Positions 13,073-24,610 of a DNA stretch of 64,000 nt are shown here, piece by piece (the first letter of the stretch is position 1; every line of letters begins with the position of its first letter). The stretch spans positions 57,517,348-57,581,347 of the forward strand of contig OX344764.1 in assembly GCA_947034895.1 (NCBI GenBank), in the 5' to 3' direction. Both the position numbers and the translations under genes were made by a program. Under the pieces are notes generated by a model. The model saw only the letters and a program-made list of their open reading frames with translations. It was not told the origin of the DNA and made no database searches. The stretch is from Rhytidiadelphus loreus. Its lineage: Eukaryota; Streptophyta; Bryopsida; Hypnales; Hylocomiaceae.

Positions 13073-13531
13073 CTAATCTATCCTCATCAGCAACTCAAGT
13101 CTTCTTTGCAAATACGAATTATAACGCTCCATCCTTGAAATCTGCAATTCAAGCTTGGTAATTTGTAGCCGCAAATTTGACACAACACCTAGGTGACAAA
13201 CGTCTCCATTGAGGAGACAAACTACATCCATAGTTGTGTTGAGATCCTCCAAAGCCACATTACGTGACTCATACAACTCTCAAATGGCAAGCTGCAATGA
13301 TGCCTTGGGCCTTGGGCCAAGGTCTTCGTAATCCCTATTTTCAAATAGAGATATGGCGAAGAAAGTTTGTTCGTCACCACCTAGAGGGGTGGAACAAACC
13401 GGGCAAGTGAAACGCCCGGTTGAGAACCACTCCTCGAAATGGGACCAACAATAGGTATACCCACAAATAGTAGCTACAGGATTGCGTATTTCCTCTATGC
13501 AAATATGACAAATAAATTGAGGACTCATCAT
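13073..13531 (-). pseudogene. Broken RING-finger gene (intronless)
   Basis: Reads from ATG at 13531 down to a stop at 13073, with one in-frame TGA at 13280-13282. The first 83 codons hold a RING-type motif resembling membrane-anchor/RNF5-like E3 ligases: C8-x2-C11, C23, C28, C43-x2-C46, in the context CHIC, CGYTYCWSHFEEW and CPVC. Two of eight zinc ligands deviate: Tyr25 where His is expected and His31 where Cys is expected. After the TGA the same frame continues (ELYESRNVALEDLN) into a Leu-rich, coiled-coil-like tail containing LRLQITKLELQI. CGA to TGA at the break would give a continuous protein of about 152 residues. The lack of introns could mean a retrocopy. Likely non-functional, unless the first 83 codons are used alone. 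Confidence 0.6.
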
Positions 13532-14274
13532 TTTTCGTAAAGAATCCCTACATGCACTTTACCACCATTCACGTAACGTTTAGTACTGTTCACTAATGCA
13601 AAACATGAGATGTAGACATTACAAATTTAGATTATTACATTTTATTTTATTTAGATTATTATATTTTATTTATTGAAACGTCTTTAGACTCTTTCAAGAA
13701 GAATTTCTTCTCTATACAATGACGAACTGTGCACTTACACATGACAAACAACAATGCATTGACATTGACAGCGATTCTCATTTGCTCTATTTTGTACACC
13801 GGGACTTTTTGTATCAAGGGTGATAGTAATGTTGATATTCCAACTGGAGACGACATCGTCATACTGCTGTATCCTAATATTAAGATCTTGTTGTTCTTTG
13901 TGTTTGTAATTGTAACATGATGATGGAGTTACTGTGCCTATAATAATAGAATCTATTTGACACTTCTCTTGTTCGCAGTACGCGAGGCAGTACGTAAACA
14001 ATCTACATGCACGCTAGTTCGATTCAAGCATCAAAACTATTGATTACACTTTGAGTAGGGCAGTCGAATGAATTTACCACAAATCCTCGATCACACTCGA
14101 AATCCCGTATTGGCCTTGTAAATCCATTGTATGTAAATAATCCTCGCGTGTACACGTAAATGAATCTATCGATCACCACTTCGACCTTCATTGTAAATGA
14201 ATGTATTGATCACCACTTTGACCTTCACTGTAAATGAATGCATCAGGCACTCCATACTAATTTGATGCCTTTTC

Positions 14275-14316
14275 ACTAGTAGAAAATCAACAGATTGGGT
14301 AGGATTTTCTACTAGT
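14275..14316. repeat. CACTAGTAGAAAATC palindrome
   Basis: A perfect 14-base inverted pair lies at 14275-14288 (actagtagaaaatc) and 14303-14316, with a 14-base gap. CACTAGTAGAAA is a typical start of plant CACTA/En-Spm terminal repeats. The same 14 bases recur at 14545-14558. The region may be the collapsed remains of one or more CACTA-type MITEs. Confidence 0.5.
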
Positions 14317-14362
14317 ATTCATTCATAGTTGTCATATCGGACAGGCGAGGGTCAAAAGATTG

Positions 14363-14420
14363 AACGGACGGACGGATGGGACGAACAAACGGGCAGGACG
14401 GACGGACGGACGGGACGGAC
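14363..14420. repeat. GACG/GACGG simple tandem repeat
   Basis: An imperfect array of gacg, gacgg and gggacg units, strikingly GC-rich against the AT-rich surroundings. Confidence 0.8.
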
Positions 14421-14695
14421 AATCTAATGTCCCTTCAATTTTCGGGTGAGATGATTGGACAAGGTTAAAAAAAAGTTATTACACTTTACCCTAACGCGGT
14501 GACGTGGTAGTCCACGTTGGAAACGGGGTGAGGACAATAGGTGTACTAGTAGAAAATCTGCGTCCAAATCAACAAAAAATAGACAAAAAAGTGTTGATTT
14601 TATTAGTTCATTTTTTGTTGATTTGGACGTGTTGACTTGGACACTATGAAACAAGAAAGTGTTGATTTTTTTGTTACTGTTTTTGTTGATTTGGT

Positions 14696-14840
14696 CAATT
14701 TTTTATTTTATTTATTTATTTATTTATTAAATTAAAAATGCCACGTGGCACAACAATGCCACATATGCGGCCACCACCATGAGGGTTTGAAGCTTGGACC
14801 TCACAGTTGAGGTCCAAGGCTCTAACCATTGAGCCACCCG
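14696..14840 (-). mobile_element. tRNA-derived SINE-like unit
   Basis: Read on the minus strand from 14840, the unit starts GGGTGGCTCAATGGTTAGAG, which resembles a tRNA 5' half with an A-box. A 10-base-pair hairpin follows (cttggacctc / gaggtccaag, 6-base loop), then a B-box-like CTTCAAACCC near 14781-14795. Past the head comes a short body with the palindrome gccacgtggc, and then a tail of aataaataaataaa at 14704-14735. Head, body and A-rich tail are the SINE layout. The long hairpin rules out a normal tRNA anticodon arm. No clear target duplication was found. Confidence 0.5.
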
Positions 14841-15331
14841 AAAATCTACATGTTAATAAGTAAAATAGAATTAGATTTATATTGTTTTTCATTTCTTTTG
14901 TAAGAACAACAGACGTTGGTGACCTTTTTGGCATAGTAAAACACTTTTATGAAGAAACTTTGAACTAAGAAAAGTTAGAAAATCAAGCTAATTTCACCTC
15001 CAAAATCCGTTTGACATTTGAAGTCTCCAATCAAAAGTTATGAACAAAATTCAGAGCGGGTGTTTAAAAATGTCAACGAAAAAGTCCATTTCACCCCCAC
15101 TCTAAATTTTGTTTATGTAAATCATTAGGAGATCTATAAAAAACATTGTAAGGTCTATGCCCTTTAATATTGGGAGATTTTATGATGTTTTGCAAACATA
15201 GTCTAGCCTATGAATTAACTTGATTTTAATTGAATTATGTTAATGCATGCCTTTAATTCAATTTATGAATTAAATGATGTTAATGCAAACAATTGAATTG
15301 CATAAATAGTCCATATTAAGTTACATATGAC

Positions 15332-15402
15332 ATTATTCTAATGGAGATTATTCTAATGGAGATTATTCTAATGGAGATTATTCTAATGGAGATTATTCTA
15401 AT
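15332..15402. repeat. 15-bp tandem repeat, about 5 copies
   Basis: The unit attattctaatggag is repeated nearly five times without visible change, then degenerates into attattctaattaa. The uniformity suggests recent expansion by slippage. Confidence 0.9.
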
Positions 15403-15655
15403 TAATTTTCAAACCAATTTTAAAAAAATCTAAAACTCTATTTGCATGTTTTGTGAGGCGTTTTTATTTTGAATTTATATTTTGTCAAAATTTGATTTGG
15501 CTATTTTTGAGCATACCAAAATGAAGAAAAATAAATATTCATTCCTTTTAATTGATTGTATTATGAAATCATCACATATAGTTTTTTAAACAAACAAGAT
15601 ACTTTAGTTTATATTTATACCATTTAAACTTTCTAAACCAAACTTGAAGGGTGCT

Positions 15656-17031
15656 TTAATCCCTAAATGTCCAAGGTCTTTTTTTGAGCTTCTCGGAATT
15701 TGCTCTAAATTGAACAAAAAAATAACATTTTGATAAATTTGATCCATTTAAAATAATTGTAACCTTACATATTCAAGCTAGATGTGCTAGAGACTACATG
15801 GGAAAGAAAACACAACAATGTCCCTTATGGATTGAAAGATTATAATGTTTGATCATGAAGGTGTTAAAATTGTGAAAGTGATTTGAAGTCTTTCAATCCT
15901 AAAATATTGGTCACCAAGAAAAATATGAGGTTAAAGGGCATAACAAGTCATTGCAAGAAACACCTGCCGTCTTTGGCTCAAAACATTATATTTCAATGAG
16001 TACAATGACTTTTGGAATAAATTTTTTATAAATAAAATAAAATAGGGAAAAATTTGATAGCATTAAAAATAGTATGTCTCTAAAAATTAAAACCTAAAAA
16101 AAATTTTTTTTTTTAGGTATGAATTTCTAGAGACACTAATAAAATGGACACAAAAAAACTCAGTAGAAAACACCAATAAAATAGACACTTTGATGTTTGA
16201 TTTTTAGAAATTAGTAAAAAGAATTTTAAACAAAACAAAACAATTTTCAATTGAAGATGCTTCTTCTCAACCATTTCATCATTGGGGAAAAGAAATTGTA
16301 TTCTCTGCACTTGCACAAAGGTAGTGTACTTTGAGCACATGTGGAAGGTGGAAAATTCACTATTTAAAAAAAATCTCTTTGAGAGCTTGAGTAAATTTAA
16401 TAGAATTCTTTGTATCCCAATTTTGAACTTCAAATTTGCATTTCTTGGTCAAAAATAGTATTGATCCCTCTCCCGAATGATTAAGGTAGACATCCAATTG
16501 GGGGGCTATTTAAAAATAGTAAAATAATCTTTTTTAAATGAAAAAAAGTACTCAATATTTACAACTACCACATGTACCTTCATTTCAAATTTCATGTAAG
16601 ACTAACATATGATACAAAAGTTATGAGTAAAAGAACAACTATCCAAGGCTAATGGGACAAAAATTAGGACAAGTATTTCTTGCAATCACCCTAATATGTA
16701 TAACCTAAGTCAATTTACAGCTTCTCAAAATCTACTCAACAATTTTTTTTAATGAATATCTAATGTGGCTTTCTCTCCAAGAACTAGTGTATTTGAGGCT
16801 CATTTCCAAGAGCCTTCAACACTAGATAATCAATGGACTCCCTTGACTAGAATCTTGAATAGAAAAATCATAATCATTCATTTTGAAAATCGGACTTTTT
16901 TCACAAAAACTAAACTTCAAAAAGAATTTTTCAAAAATGTAAACTACTAAAAATAGAAACTTGGTTAGGTTTTGTTTAACTTCAAAGTATTGTTGACACT
17001 AGAATTTGGTGCCTAGACATTTAGAAGTTAA
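15656..17031. mobile_element. Possible TTAA-bounded element, copy F
   Basis: The left end is TTAA (15656-15659) followed by TCCCTAAATGTCC. The right end has GACATTTAGAAG before TTAA (17028-17031), an imperfect inverted match. The interior is AT-rich and non-coding and I could not align it to copies A and B, so the pairing of the two ends is uncertain. Confidence 0.3.
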
Positions 17032-17213
17032 ACATGCATATTTAATCTACAAATAAGCCAATGCATTTGGATTCAGGATTGAAAATTAAAGGCTTTAATT
17101 CCTACATAAAAAGGATGATTCTAGTGTCGTGAAATTTATACTAGAATTTACATTATGACAACTTATGGTGGAATTGGGGTTCTAGGATTGGAACTTGTTT
17201 GGAAAGTCGCAAT

Positions 17214-17887
17214 TTAATCCCTAAACGTCCAAACAACGTTTTTTTGGCAACATAGCGATTGCAGCTCACTACAAACGGAATTTTACTTTGGGTTAGTTTG
17301 TGTCTAGTTATAGAATCTCTACTCTAAAATAAACTTTGAAGTCCTTTGTTTAACTCAATTTTAAATATTTTTGGAAAAAAATAAAAAATAAGGTGTATAT
17401 TGTTTATTGCAACATTACAACCATTGGGATTGACATTTTAAAATTTCATAAATAAATTGTTAACAATTTAGTATTTTTAAACATTCTCTACTTTTTTCTA
17501 CTTACTGTTTTTTTCCTATATGTTGTACAATTTCAAATGATCTGAAAATTTTCAAGCATGTAGACAACTTGCCTTGAAGAAGGAATCCAAAGAGTAACTA
17601 TTATTTTGGAGATTTTTTCATACAATTGTGACCTTGTGAAGTGCAACTGCCCGTATTTTCAAAGGGCCAGAAAAAGGATTTTTGTCACTTCAAATGTCAA
17701 TATCTTGCAATCTACATGGTGGAAAATTCTGAATTTTTTTTAACATCTTTTCAAAATATTTTACTACAAGATCCTACGGTTACATGTGCACAAAAATGTT
17801 TTTCATCTAAAATTTGGTGCTTATAAATGCAAGGGCAATTTTGGAGCAATTTTGGTGAAAACATAGTCTTTGACGTTTAGGGCTTAA
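17214..17887. mobile_element. TTAA-bounded inverted-repeat element, copy B
   Basis: TTAA at 17214-17217 and 17884-17887 flank a 666-base non-coding element. Its termini are TCCCTAAACGTC on the left and GACGTTTAGGGC on the right, inverted matches at 11 of 12 positions. It is the best-preserved copy of the family also seen at 11195-12090, and the interior homology with copy A is obvious by eye. The features would fit a piggyBac-like MITE (TTAA duplication, CCCT near the end). Confidence 0.55.
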
Positions 17888-18669
17888 TTTATTCAACAAA
17901 CACCACCATTTGGGGCACCATTCCATTTCTACACATGGCAAAAAAAATACTTCATGATTCTATACTGAGTTTTTAAGGAATGCAATCGTGAAATATCTTG
18001 CAACTATATATGAGGAAATTATGAGAGTTACATGAACATCCTAATGAACAAGAATAGTCCATCTCTAGTGACAATAATGGGTAGCAATACGCCTTTCCTT
18101 CAACCACTTATAACGAGTCTTTTTCTTCTCAAAAATGAATTGAATGAAATAGTTGTAGTGAATTCTCTACTTTGTTATTCTATTGTAAACAAATGTCTTG
18201 GGATCCAATAAGCTTAAATACATACAATGACTAAATGGATTATCATACTATAGCAATTTAAAAAAATAAAGAAACATGGCCATGGATGCAAACTCTTTGT
18301 TTCCAATTGAACGATAAGGTAAAAGGTGGATTTCTAAGCATCTAGAATTGACTAATCCTTTCATAAAAGACCCCCCCCAAAAAAATCAAGATTCAACATG
18401 AAAGTGTTCAACAATCACAAGAGGGAAATTGGAATCGCTTGTTGGTAACCAATAATTTGAAAAGTGGAAGAGGAAACTTTTGAGCTTTTGAAAATCTACT
18501 TTTGACATTCAACTTAAATTTTTTGGTTCCTTTTTTAGTGTGACAACAAGGCAAAACTACCCCTATAATGTAGTACCTCCCTTCACACATAGAAGTGAAA
18601 GCACGATGAAGACAAATGAATTTCCAAGTTTTACAGACAATACTACTTCTGTGGGGATGAATGTACATT
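17888..18669. other. Non-coding stretch
   Basis: AT-rich. No gene, repeat array or RNA gene recognised. A poly-C run lies near 18371. Confidence 0.5.
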
Positions 18670-18746
18670 CTACTGGATGAATAATTTGAGTTTCATCCTC
18701 ATTTTGCACTCCGTTTCATCCATTTCTGGAGATGTAAACAACTGCG

Positions 18747-18998
18747 TCACTCCAGCGAAGATGGCTTCCTGCACTGCCCAAAATAAATGAAGAAGCAAAT
18801 CCTGTCTGGCGGGACACAGCATAGCATAGAGGTTCCATTGAGACGACTGTCGACGAAAAAAGAAGGAATTAATGGCAGGCCGATTGCACAATCAACGTAC
18901 TGCACACATGTCATGGGAAGGGGGATGGAACCAGATGAGGCTGCAATAAATGCTAAACCTACCCCTGCCGCCTCCTTCGTAGCGGCAATATCTCGCAA
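18747..18998 (-). CDS. Unrecognised GC-richer open frame, possible exon
   Basis: An 83-codon open frame on the minus strand begins MRDIAATKEAAGVGLAFIAA and is rich in Ala, Ser and Pro. A plus-strand frame of similar length overlaps it (18787-19002), so the coding strand is uncertain. The local GC content is raised as in the neighbouring glycine-rich gene. It lies just upstream of that gene and could be transcribed divergently, or could simply be part of its promoter. I recognise no domain. Confidence 0.2.
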   Translation of the reverse strand: MRDIAATKEAAGVGLAFIAASSGSIPLPMTCVQYVDCAIGLPLIPSFFVDSRLNGTSMLCCVPPDRICFFIYFGQCRKPSSLE

Positions 18999-19116
18999 TT
19001 GATGTAACAGTTCTCATGTTCAAACACACATTCGATCACTTAGTATTTTTTGATACATACAGTGGTGCTTTTTCTCATTGAAATCTGCTGTGTATTGGCG
19101 GTGCCATTCCGAGGTG

Positions 19117-20379
19117 ATGATGACAATGAAGTCGCCGTTGCTGAAGCTAACTCTGCTGGCTCTCGTCGTCGTGCTGCCACTTGCGCAGGCTGGATTATCT
19201 CGGCGAGATGCTCCGGGAGTTCTACAGCAGCTTCGTCATGAGAGGAAATTAACGACTGAGGTAACGGGAATCAATCGCTTCATGAACGGTTTGCTATTGT
19301 TAGGTTGATAAAATTTGAATTTACTTTCTTTAGATGGAGCTTTCGATCTGGATGTCCGATCCGACGCTACTACTCTCGTGAATGCTATGCAATGCCGATG
19401 TTCGCCGTGGACGCATCACAATTCTTGCGCTAGCTCTTTCCGTAAAAATTCCAATTCCGATCCTCTAGGCGTTATATATGGAAAACTCTGAATATACATA
19501 CTGTTAACATTGAGGATATATTAATTAGAATGTAATGCAATGCCGATGTACGTACGCCTTGAAGCTTCTCAAATCCTGCATGTAACGCGTACAATTAGAA
19601 GTTTGATCGTCAAGGCGTTATAAAGAAACTCTGTCTATACTTACTGCTGACATTGAGGATTTAATGCTTGGTCATCAGCCTTGGCATTTACATTGCTGAA
19701 GCTGAAACAATGTTTTCCAAGTGCTGCGAAACGATCTTGCAGTGAATTTCTTGTTGCGCCCCAACCCGATATTCCAAGAGCTGCAATCGATCATCTCTTA
19801 CAAATCTACTGTTAGCATGTCCTCAAAGGCTCGATCGGTGGAAATTAGAATATGCGAGTGCAATAGAAGCATGCCAAAGCCACTTACGTACATCGGGACA
19901 TTTTGGTGAGGCCTTAATACGTGATATCGGGGTAAAGTACGTAATGCTAGGCGTTCTCATTGCAGGAGCATAAAACACTACCGCCGGGCACAGGCGGTGC
20001 AGGCGGCGGGCCAGGGAGAGATGGCCAAGATGGCGCTCCGGGAGCTGGTTCTCCGAAATCCAGAAGCTGTTCCTGTCGCAGTCCTCCAGGGAAAGGCACC
20101 GGCGGAGGAGGTGGCGGTGGCGGAGGCGGTTCCGGACCCGGCAACAGTGGAACGTCGGAGTGTCATTGCGGATCGCGTGGTGGAGGCGGGGGTGGGCGAG
20201 GCGGCAATGGCGGTGGCGGTGGATCGGGGAGTGGCGGAGGCGGAGGAGGTGGAGGAGGCGGGGGAGGGTGTACAGGCGAGGGCGGAGGGGGAGACGATTA
20301 TTATGGCGACTATGGAGGCTGGGCAGGGGGATGGAACGCTGAAGCTGGCGTCCAACGAGGAAATCGTCGCCGTTTTTGA
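19117..20379 (+). CDS. Glycine-rich secreted protein, two exons (185 aa)
   Basis: Exon 1 is 19117-19260 and exon 2 is 19966-20379; the intron has a GTAACG donor and a TCATTGCAG acceptor, phase 0. I chose the ATG at 19117 because it begins MMTMKSPLLKL, a signal peptide with a hydrophobic core LTLLALVVVL and a likely cleavage after AQA (residue 25). The mature part has a short charged segment (SRRDAPGVLQQLRHERKLTTE), then a Gly/Pro stretch resembling collagen (GPGRDGQDGAPGAG). Long Gly runs follow, interrupted by Cys pairs (SCSC, CHC, a single C). The tail holds DDYYGDYGGWAGGW and ends NRRRF. Gly-rich proteins with signal peptides are usually cell-wall structural or Cys-rich extracellular proteins; the specific role here is unknown. 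The GC-rich coding strand is unlike the surroundings. Frames in other registers across exon 2 are shadows. Confidence 0.72.
19261..19965 (+). other. Intron of the glycine-rich protein gene
   Basis: A 705-base intron with GT-AG borders. It contains two diverged copies of a segment of about 120 bases: atgcaatgccgatgt occurs at 19387 and 19536, and gaggatatattaatt/gaggatttaatgctt follow. No gene is seen inside. Confidence 0.6.
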
Positions 20380-23339
20380 GCGCCCGTTCTTGTCAATGTA
20401 TCTGCATTGTGTGTCGCTTGCTACTGTTTCTAGCTCGCTTCTTTGATGTGCGCGATCTACATTTGCAACGCCACTTTTTCTTGATTGCGTATATAGCCTT
20501 TTTTATGCTGTGACGGCATATTCTCAGAGCTTCTTTGCATCGGGGAGTTCCGAAGGTTTCTTCTCAATCGTTTGTCAGGAGAAGCGACGTTGTGCATTTT
20601 GCGAAATAGTTTACTCTTGAATGTGATATTTTTGATTTCCAAGTTGCTGTCACCTTAAATAGTAGGCACCGTGTCAGAGTTTGGATATTGCAGTAATCGT
20701 GAGGTCGACTTTCATTTTTGCAATTCTCACAGAAGCAGCGTGAATATCAATGCCGCTCTTTATTTGAAAAGAAATTGCTGCCACATAGAATGGGTGGTAT
20801 CAGAGTTCTGAAATGGCATCAGATATGAGCACATAGTTTCAAAATTTTCAATTCTCATATGAGCGATTTGGAGTTGTTTTCGTTCTTTTGTTTTTCTCTA
20901 GTTTCTCTTATTTCGTTTACTTATAGCTAATTTATAGTTGAGAGTCGCACTTGTTTAAGTGTGGGGATTGTCTCTTGCGGTGATGACGGGAGAAAGAGAC
21001 ACCAGCATATCCACAGAGATGGAAGGTGGTGTAATTGCAGACTGAGAGTTGGTACCAGTATGCGAGTTGTGTATGCAATACCTATCCGTGTACGAATGGG
21101 TATTTGACTGAGGACAGGCACGGAAATTGAAGATGCAAGCCATCGTTTTTGATGTCTTCACTTGTTCTACCTCAATTCGCAGCCTACTTCCACCAGTCAA
21201 GCGTCACTAAGTACATCTGACCACCTCGTGAAAACGGGGTATCATTGTTGAAAGTGTCATGGGGTGTCATCCAGAATGGAATATCTCAATCCAGATCAAT
21301 ACTCGACGGATTCCTTTAAAAGGTTTGAATTCGAAATCATTACTGAACAATATGAGAACAGAGTAAACAACTTTCACCAGCATACAGTGAATTCATTTAC
21401 ATCAATAGAAACAACATAATATAGGAGTTTCGGGAGAGGTTCGAGCTCCTTAACTGCAATGACGTCCATTTCAGTAGAGGTGGCAACCAAGCATCGAGAT
21501 ATGGGGGAGTATCTCAAAATCTTTTCCATTGACGTTACATGGTGTCCTCTTTATGTTAAGAATGTTACCTTTAGATGTCAGATTGAGCATGACTGAACGT
21601 GATCTAAGCTCCAAGGTTATGTGTGCATATGTACTGGAGAACTGGATGACTGGGAAACCCTATATGTTTAATTGGACGTAACTGGCCTTTTGCAATTCCA
21701 GACCATGATTTCTCCAGACTCTTGTGATCAGATGGTGCAAGGAGCTCACAACAGGAACTCATGAGTATGACTGATGAACCTGTGTCTTCTCCTCCATCTA
21801 GTCATGGAAACATTCCTCGTATTTGTCATGGGCTGAACTTGTCATTTCTTGTAACCTGGCTCTAATTTCACTTTGCCTAGTGCATTTCAAATGGAGAACA
21901 GAACAGAAGTGGGTGTCGAATTGAAGGATCTTGTTATCACATGATAAAATGAAGGTTGTCCGTTTCTCTTTAGAGTGCAAGATACTGAAGATTCTATGAA
22001 CATCAAGCGGTGCCTTCTATAACTGAGTGTATAAAGAGCTTGCTTGGAGTATTCATAAATTAAATTGATTATTAGCAAATGAACTTTAAAATCGATTATT
22101 AGCAAATGCTGCAAGCACCGGTTTCAAGATATTAAAAGTCTTCCCCTACTTCTGAAGTAAGGATTTCAATTTACACACTCAATTGTGGAGCCAATTCACA
22201 GGCCATTGGTGTTATATATATACGTGTTGAAGTTTATACATGTTGACAGACTGACTTGGAGTGCTTCTCTATTTTTAAGACCAAGAATTATGAGGTGGTG
22301 GTTAGCATCACACTCCATCATAACCTATAATATTTTCTAAAACTTCAAAACTGGAATATGAAATCAGAGATCAACTGCCCACAAGCTCACTTCTCTTCCT
22401 CATAACTTCATGTGAAGAGTGGGTTGCCATAGACAACATAGAAACTTCACAAGCTGAGCATTTCATGCATGAAATCTGCTTTGATTAGCTCAATTGAGCC
22501 GATGTTCATCCTGGCTGCTTGTTCCCACTCATAGAAGCTGAATTTCTCCGCTGCTCTATCACTTCCTGCATAAGTTTTACTCCACCGTGAAGTCTCTCAG
22601 AATAGCCCTATCTGGTTGATTTGTTCCCCACTGAAGTGCCAATTTGTTGGCTTGGCAACAAAGCATGATTGCATCAACTCAAGCTGTCTCTATACAATAA
22701 CTGAGCCCTAGTCCTTCACATGAATCAAGCTACATCTATAATACAACTACAACTACACCCTGAAATCATCAACAGCTTCACTTTAGCTACACCATGAAAT
22801 TAAATAAAAGCTGCTGAAGCTGTTGCTGCTGCACTACGAATGGGAAGGAGCCCTCTCGAAACGTAGCTGCTTGTTTTTGACAGGCAGCAAAATTCATGCT
22901 GTGAGATTTTGCCATCCCAGTTGAGAAGCTCTGAGTACGGATAGGGTGTGTCATTGATTATTGTTTTATATTTCTAGTACACCTTGTAACAGGTTGACGC
23001 CACATGGACATGAAACACCTATGGGATGCCATCGTTTTGAATCTAAGGTAACTACACCTAAAATTGCACAAATATGCAATTCAGCATGGTTCCCATTATT
23101 ATACTGATTTTTCTTTTTTGTGGGGTTTTGTTGATAGTCAAAAGGGGATTTTAGATTCTTCTAAAATGCATTTTTGGACCTCGTATGAATAAATTACGAA
23201 TTTTCAAAGGGCTAAAAATAGGTGTTTCTTAATCCAACCATAGACTCTCATGAAGAGTGGGAGTATATTGCAAGCAAGAATCTAGAATGTTCAAGTTTAG
23301 AAAGGGGTTGAAATTAAGTTACCTTATATCAAGACATGT
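20380..23339. other. Non-coding stretch, moderate GC
   Basis: Includes the 3' flank of the glycine-rich gene. GC content is higher than in the deep intergenic regions until about 22900. No domain or convincing long open frame is visible. It may hold untranslated or regulatory sequence, or an old decayed insertion. Confidence 0.5.
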
Positions 23340-23755
23340 GAATTGCTAGTTTTGATTTGGATATAGTTCTTATTCATTTAGCTTTGTCAAATTTTTGGAC
23401 AAAATGTTATTCTTTGTGAATGAAAGAAGATTCCAATGCTCCAAAGGAAGAGTTATCTAGATACCTTATGCAAACATGATGGACGTTTTGCTTTAGATAT
23501 AGTTTTTGTTATTTACAGCTTGTCAGACTTTTGGACAATATGTTATTCTTTGTGAATGAAAGAGGATTCCATTGCTCCGAAAATGGAATTATCTGGATAC
23601 TTTATGCAAACGTGACTTACATTTTGCTTTGGATATAGTTATTGTTATTTAGCTTGTCAAATTTTCAGACAACATGTTATTCTTATTGAATGAAAGAGGA
23701 TTCCAATGCTCCAAAGAATGAGTTATTTAATACCTTATGCAAAAGTGATAGATGG
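23340..23755. repeat. Tandem repeat, three units of about 138 bp
   Basis: Three head-to-tail units share ggatatagtt, tgttattctt, gaatgaaagaggattcca and taccttatgcaaa at a spacing near 138 bases (starting about 23347, 23485 and 23625). They differ by scattered substitutions. No reading frame runs through them. Confidence 0.8.
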
Positions 23756-24274
23756 TCAAAGTTTTCCTAGTTGATGTTCAAAATTAAAAATTGCATATAA
23801 TTCTTGGTTTTTAATGTCTTGGAGCTTGTCTAAGAAAAAATATTCCCAATAATCTACTTTGCATTCTATTTTATTTTTGCTTCCACAATTATGAAAATTG
23901 TATTTTTTGTGACACTCTAAAGGTAACATATTGAAAGCTTAAAATACACCACTTTTAAACTTTTCTATCAATTTCTACTAGTGTGAGCTAGAGGAGTACA
24001 CCAATTACACCAATGATGTTTATTACTATCATCTCCAAATTTGCTATAAATTTCATTCAATTTTAACCATTTTTGTAAAGAAATTATTAAAAAAAAATCA
24101 TATATATTTCATTTTCATTTGTTTTAATTATGAAAAAATGATTTCAAATTTTGGATATATATTACAACTTGAGAAAAATATCAAAAGAGAGAGACCAAGA
24201 TCTTGAACTCCTCACAGCCCTATGAATATTTGAAAATCATAAAACAAGTACCATAGTGAACCTACTAAGTTTTG

Positions 24275-24490
24275 TTTGTTTGTTTGTTTTTGTTAAATTG
24301 AGATCTCCTAGACCGTGCATTCCCCTAGTTGCATTCTTGATACCATTGGAAAGCTCTTTGGGAAGAGGGATGCACAAGCTTTGCTTCATGACGTTTATAC
24401 TTATGGTGTGAAAGTTATGGATTTTTGAGTTATTTTTGGTTTATTAAAATTACAAAATTATTTTTACTTTTATTTTGGTTGTGGCAACGG
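24275..24490. repeat. Dispersed repeat related to 58240-59425
   Basis: A segment of about 215 bases with gtttgtttgtttgttttt, then gagatctcctagaccgtgc, gataccattggaaagctct and ttggttgtggcaac. It matches, in this orientation, 59165-59425 and, reversed, the units at 58240-58475 and 58490-58720. It is flanked by a GTTT run in each copy. No coding capacity. Confidence 0.65.
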
Positions 24491-24610
24491 CACAAGGCGA
24501 CACTGCTTCTTATGAAGTTTACAAAAGGTGTTGTTGTCTGCACTGACTGCAATGATGACTTCCTTGCAATCCGAATCAACTGTCAGCGCCACTAAAATGA
24601 CGGTTCATTA

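Noticed and set aside
14781..14840. Functional tRNA gene
   Set aside because: The central hairpin has a 10-bp stem and 6-base loop, and no proper anticodon arm or acceptor stem pairing is visible.
14716..14934. 72-codon frame containing GGSMVRALDL as a protein
   Set aside because: This string is the usual by-product of translating a tRNA-like SINE head.
19978..20355. Ser/Ala/Pro-rich minus-strand frame opposite the glycine-rich exon
   Set aside because: A shadow of GGN codons; the plus strand has the signal peptide and proper splice sites.
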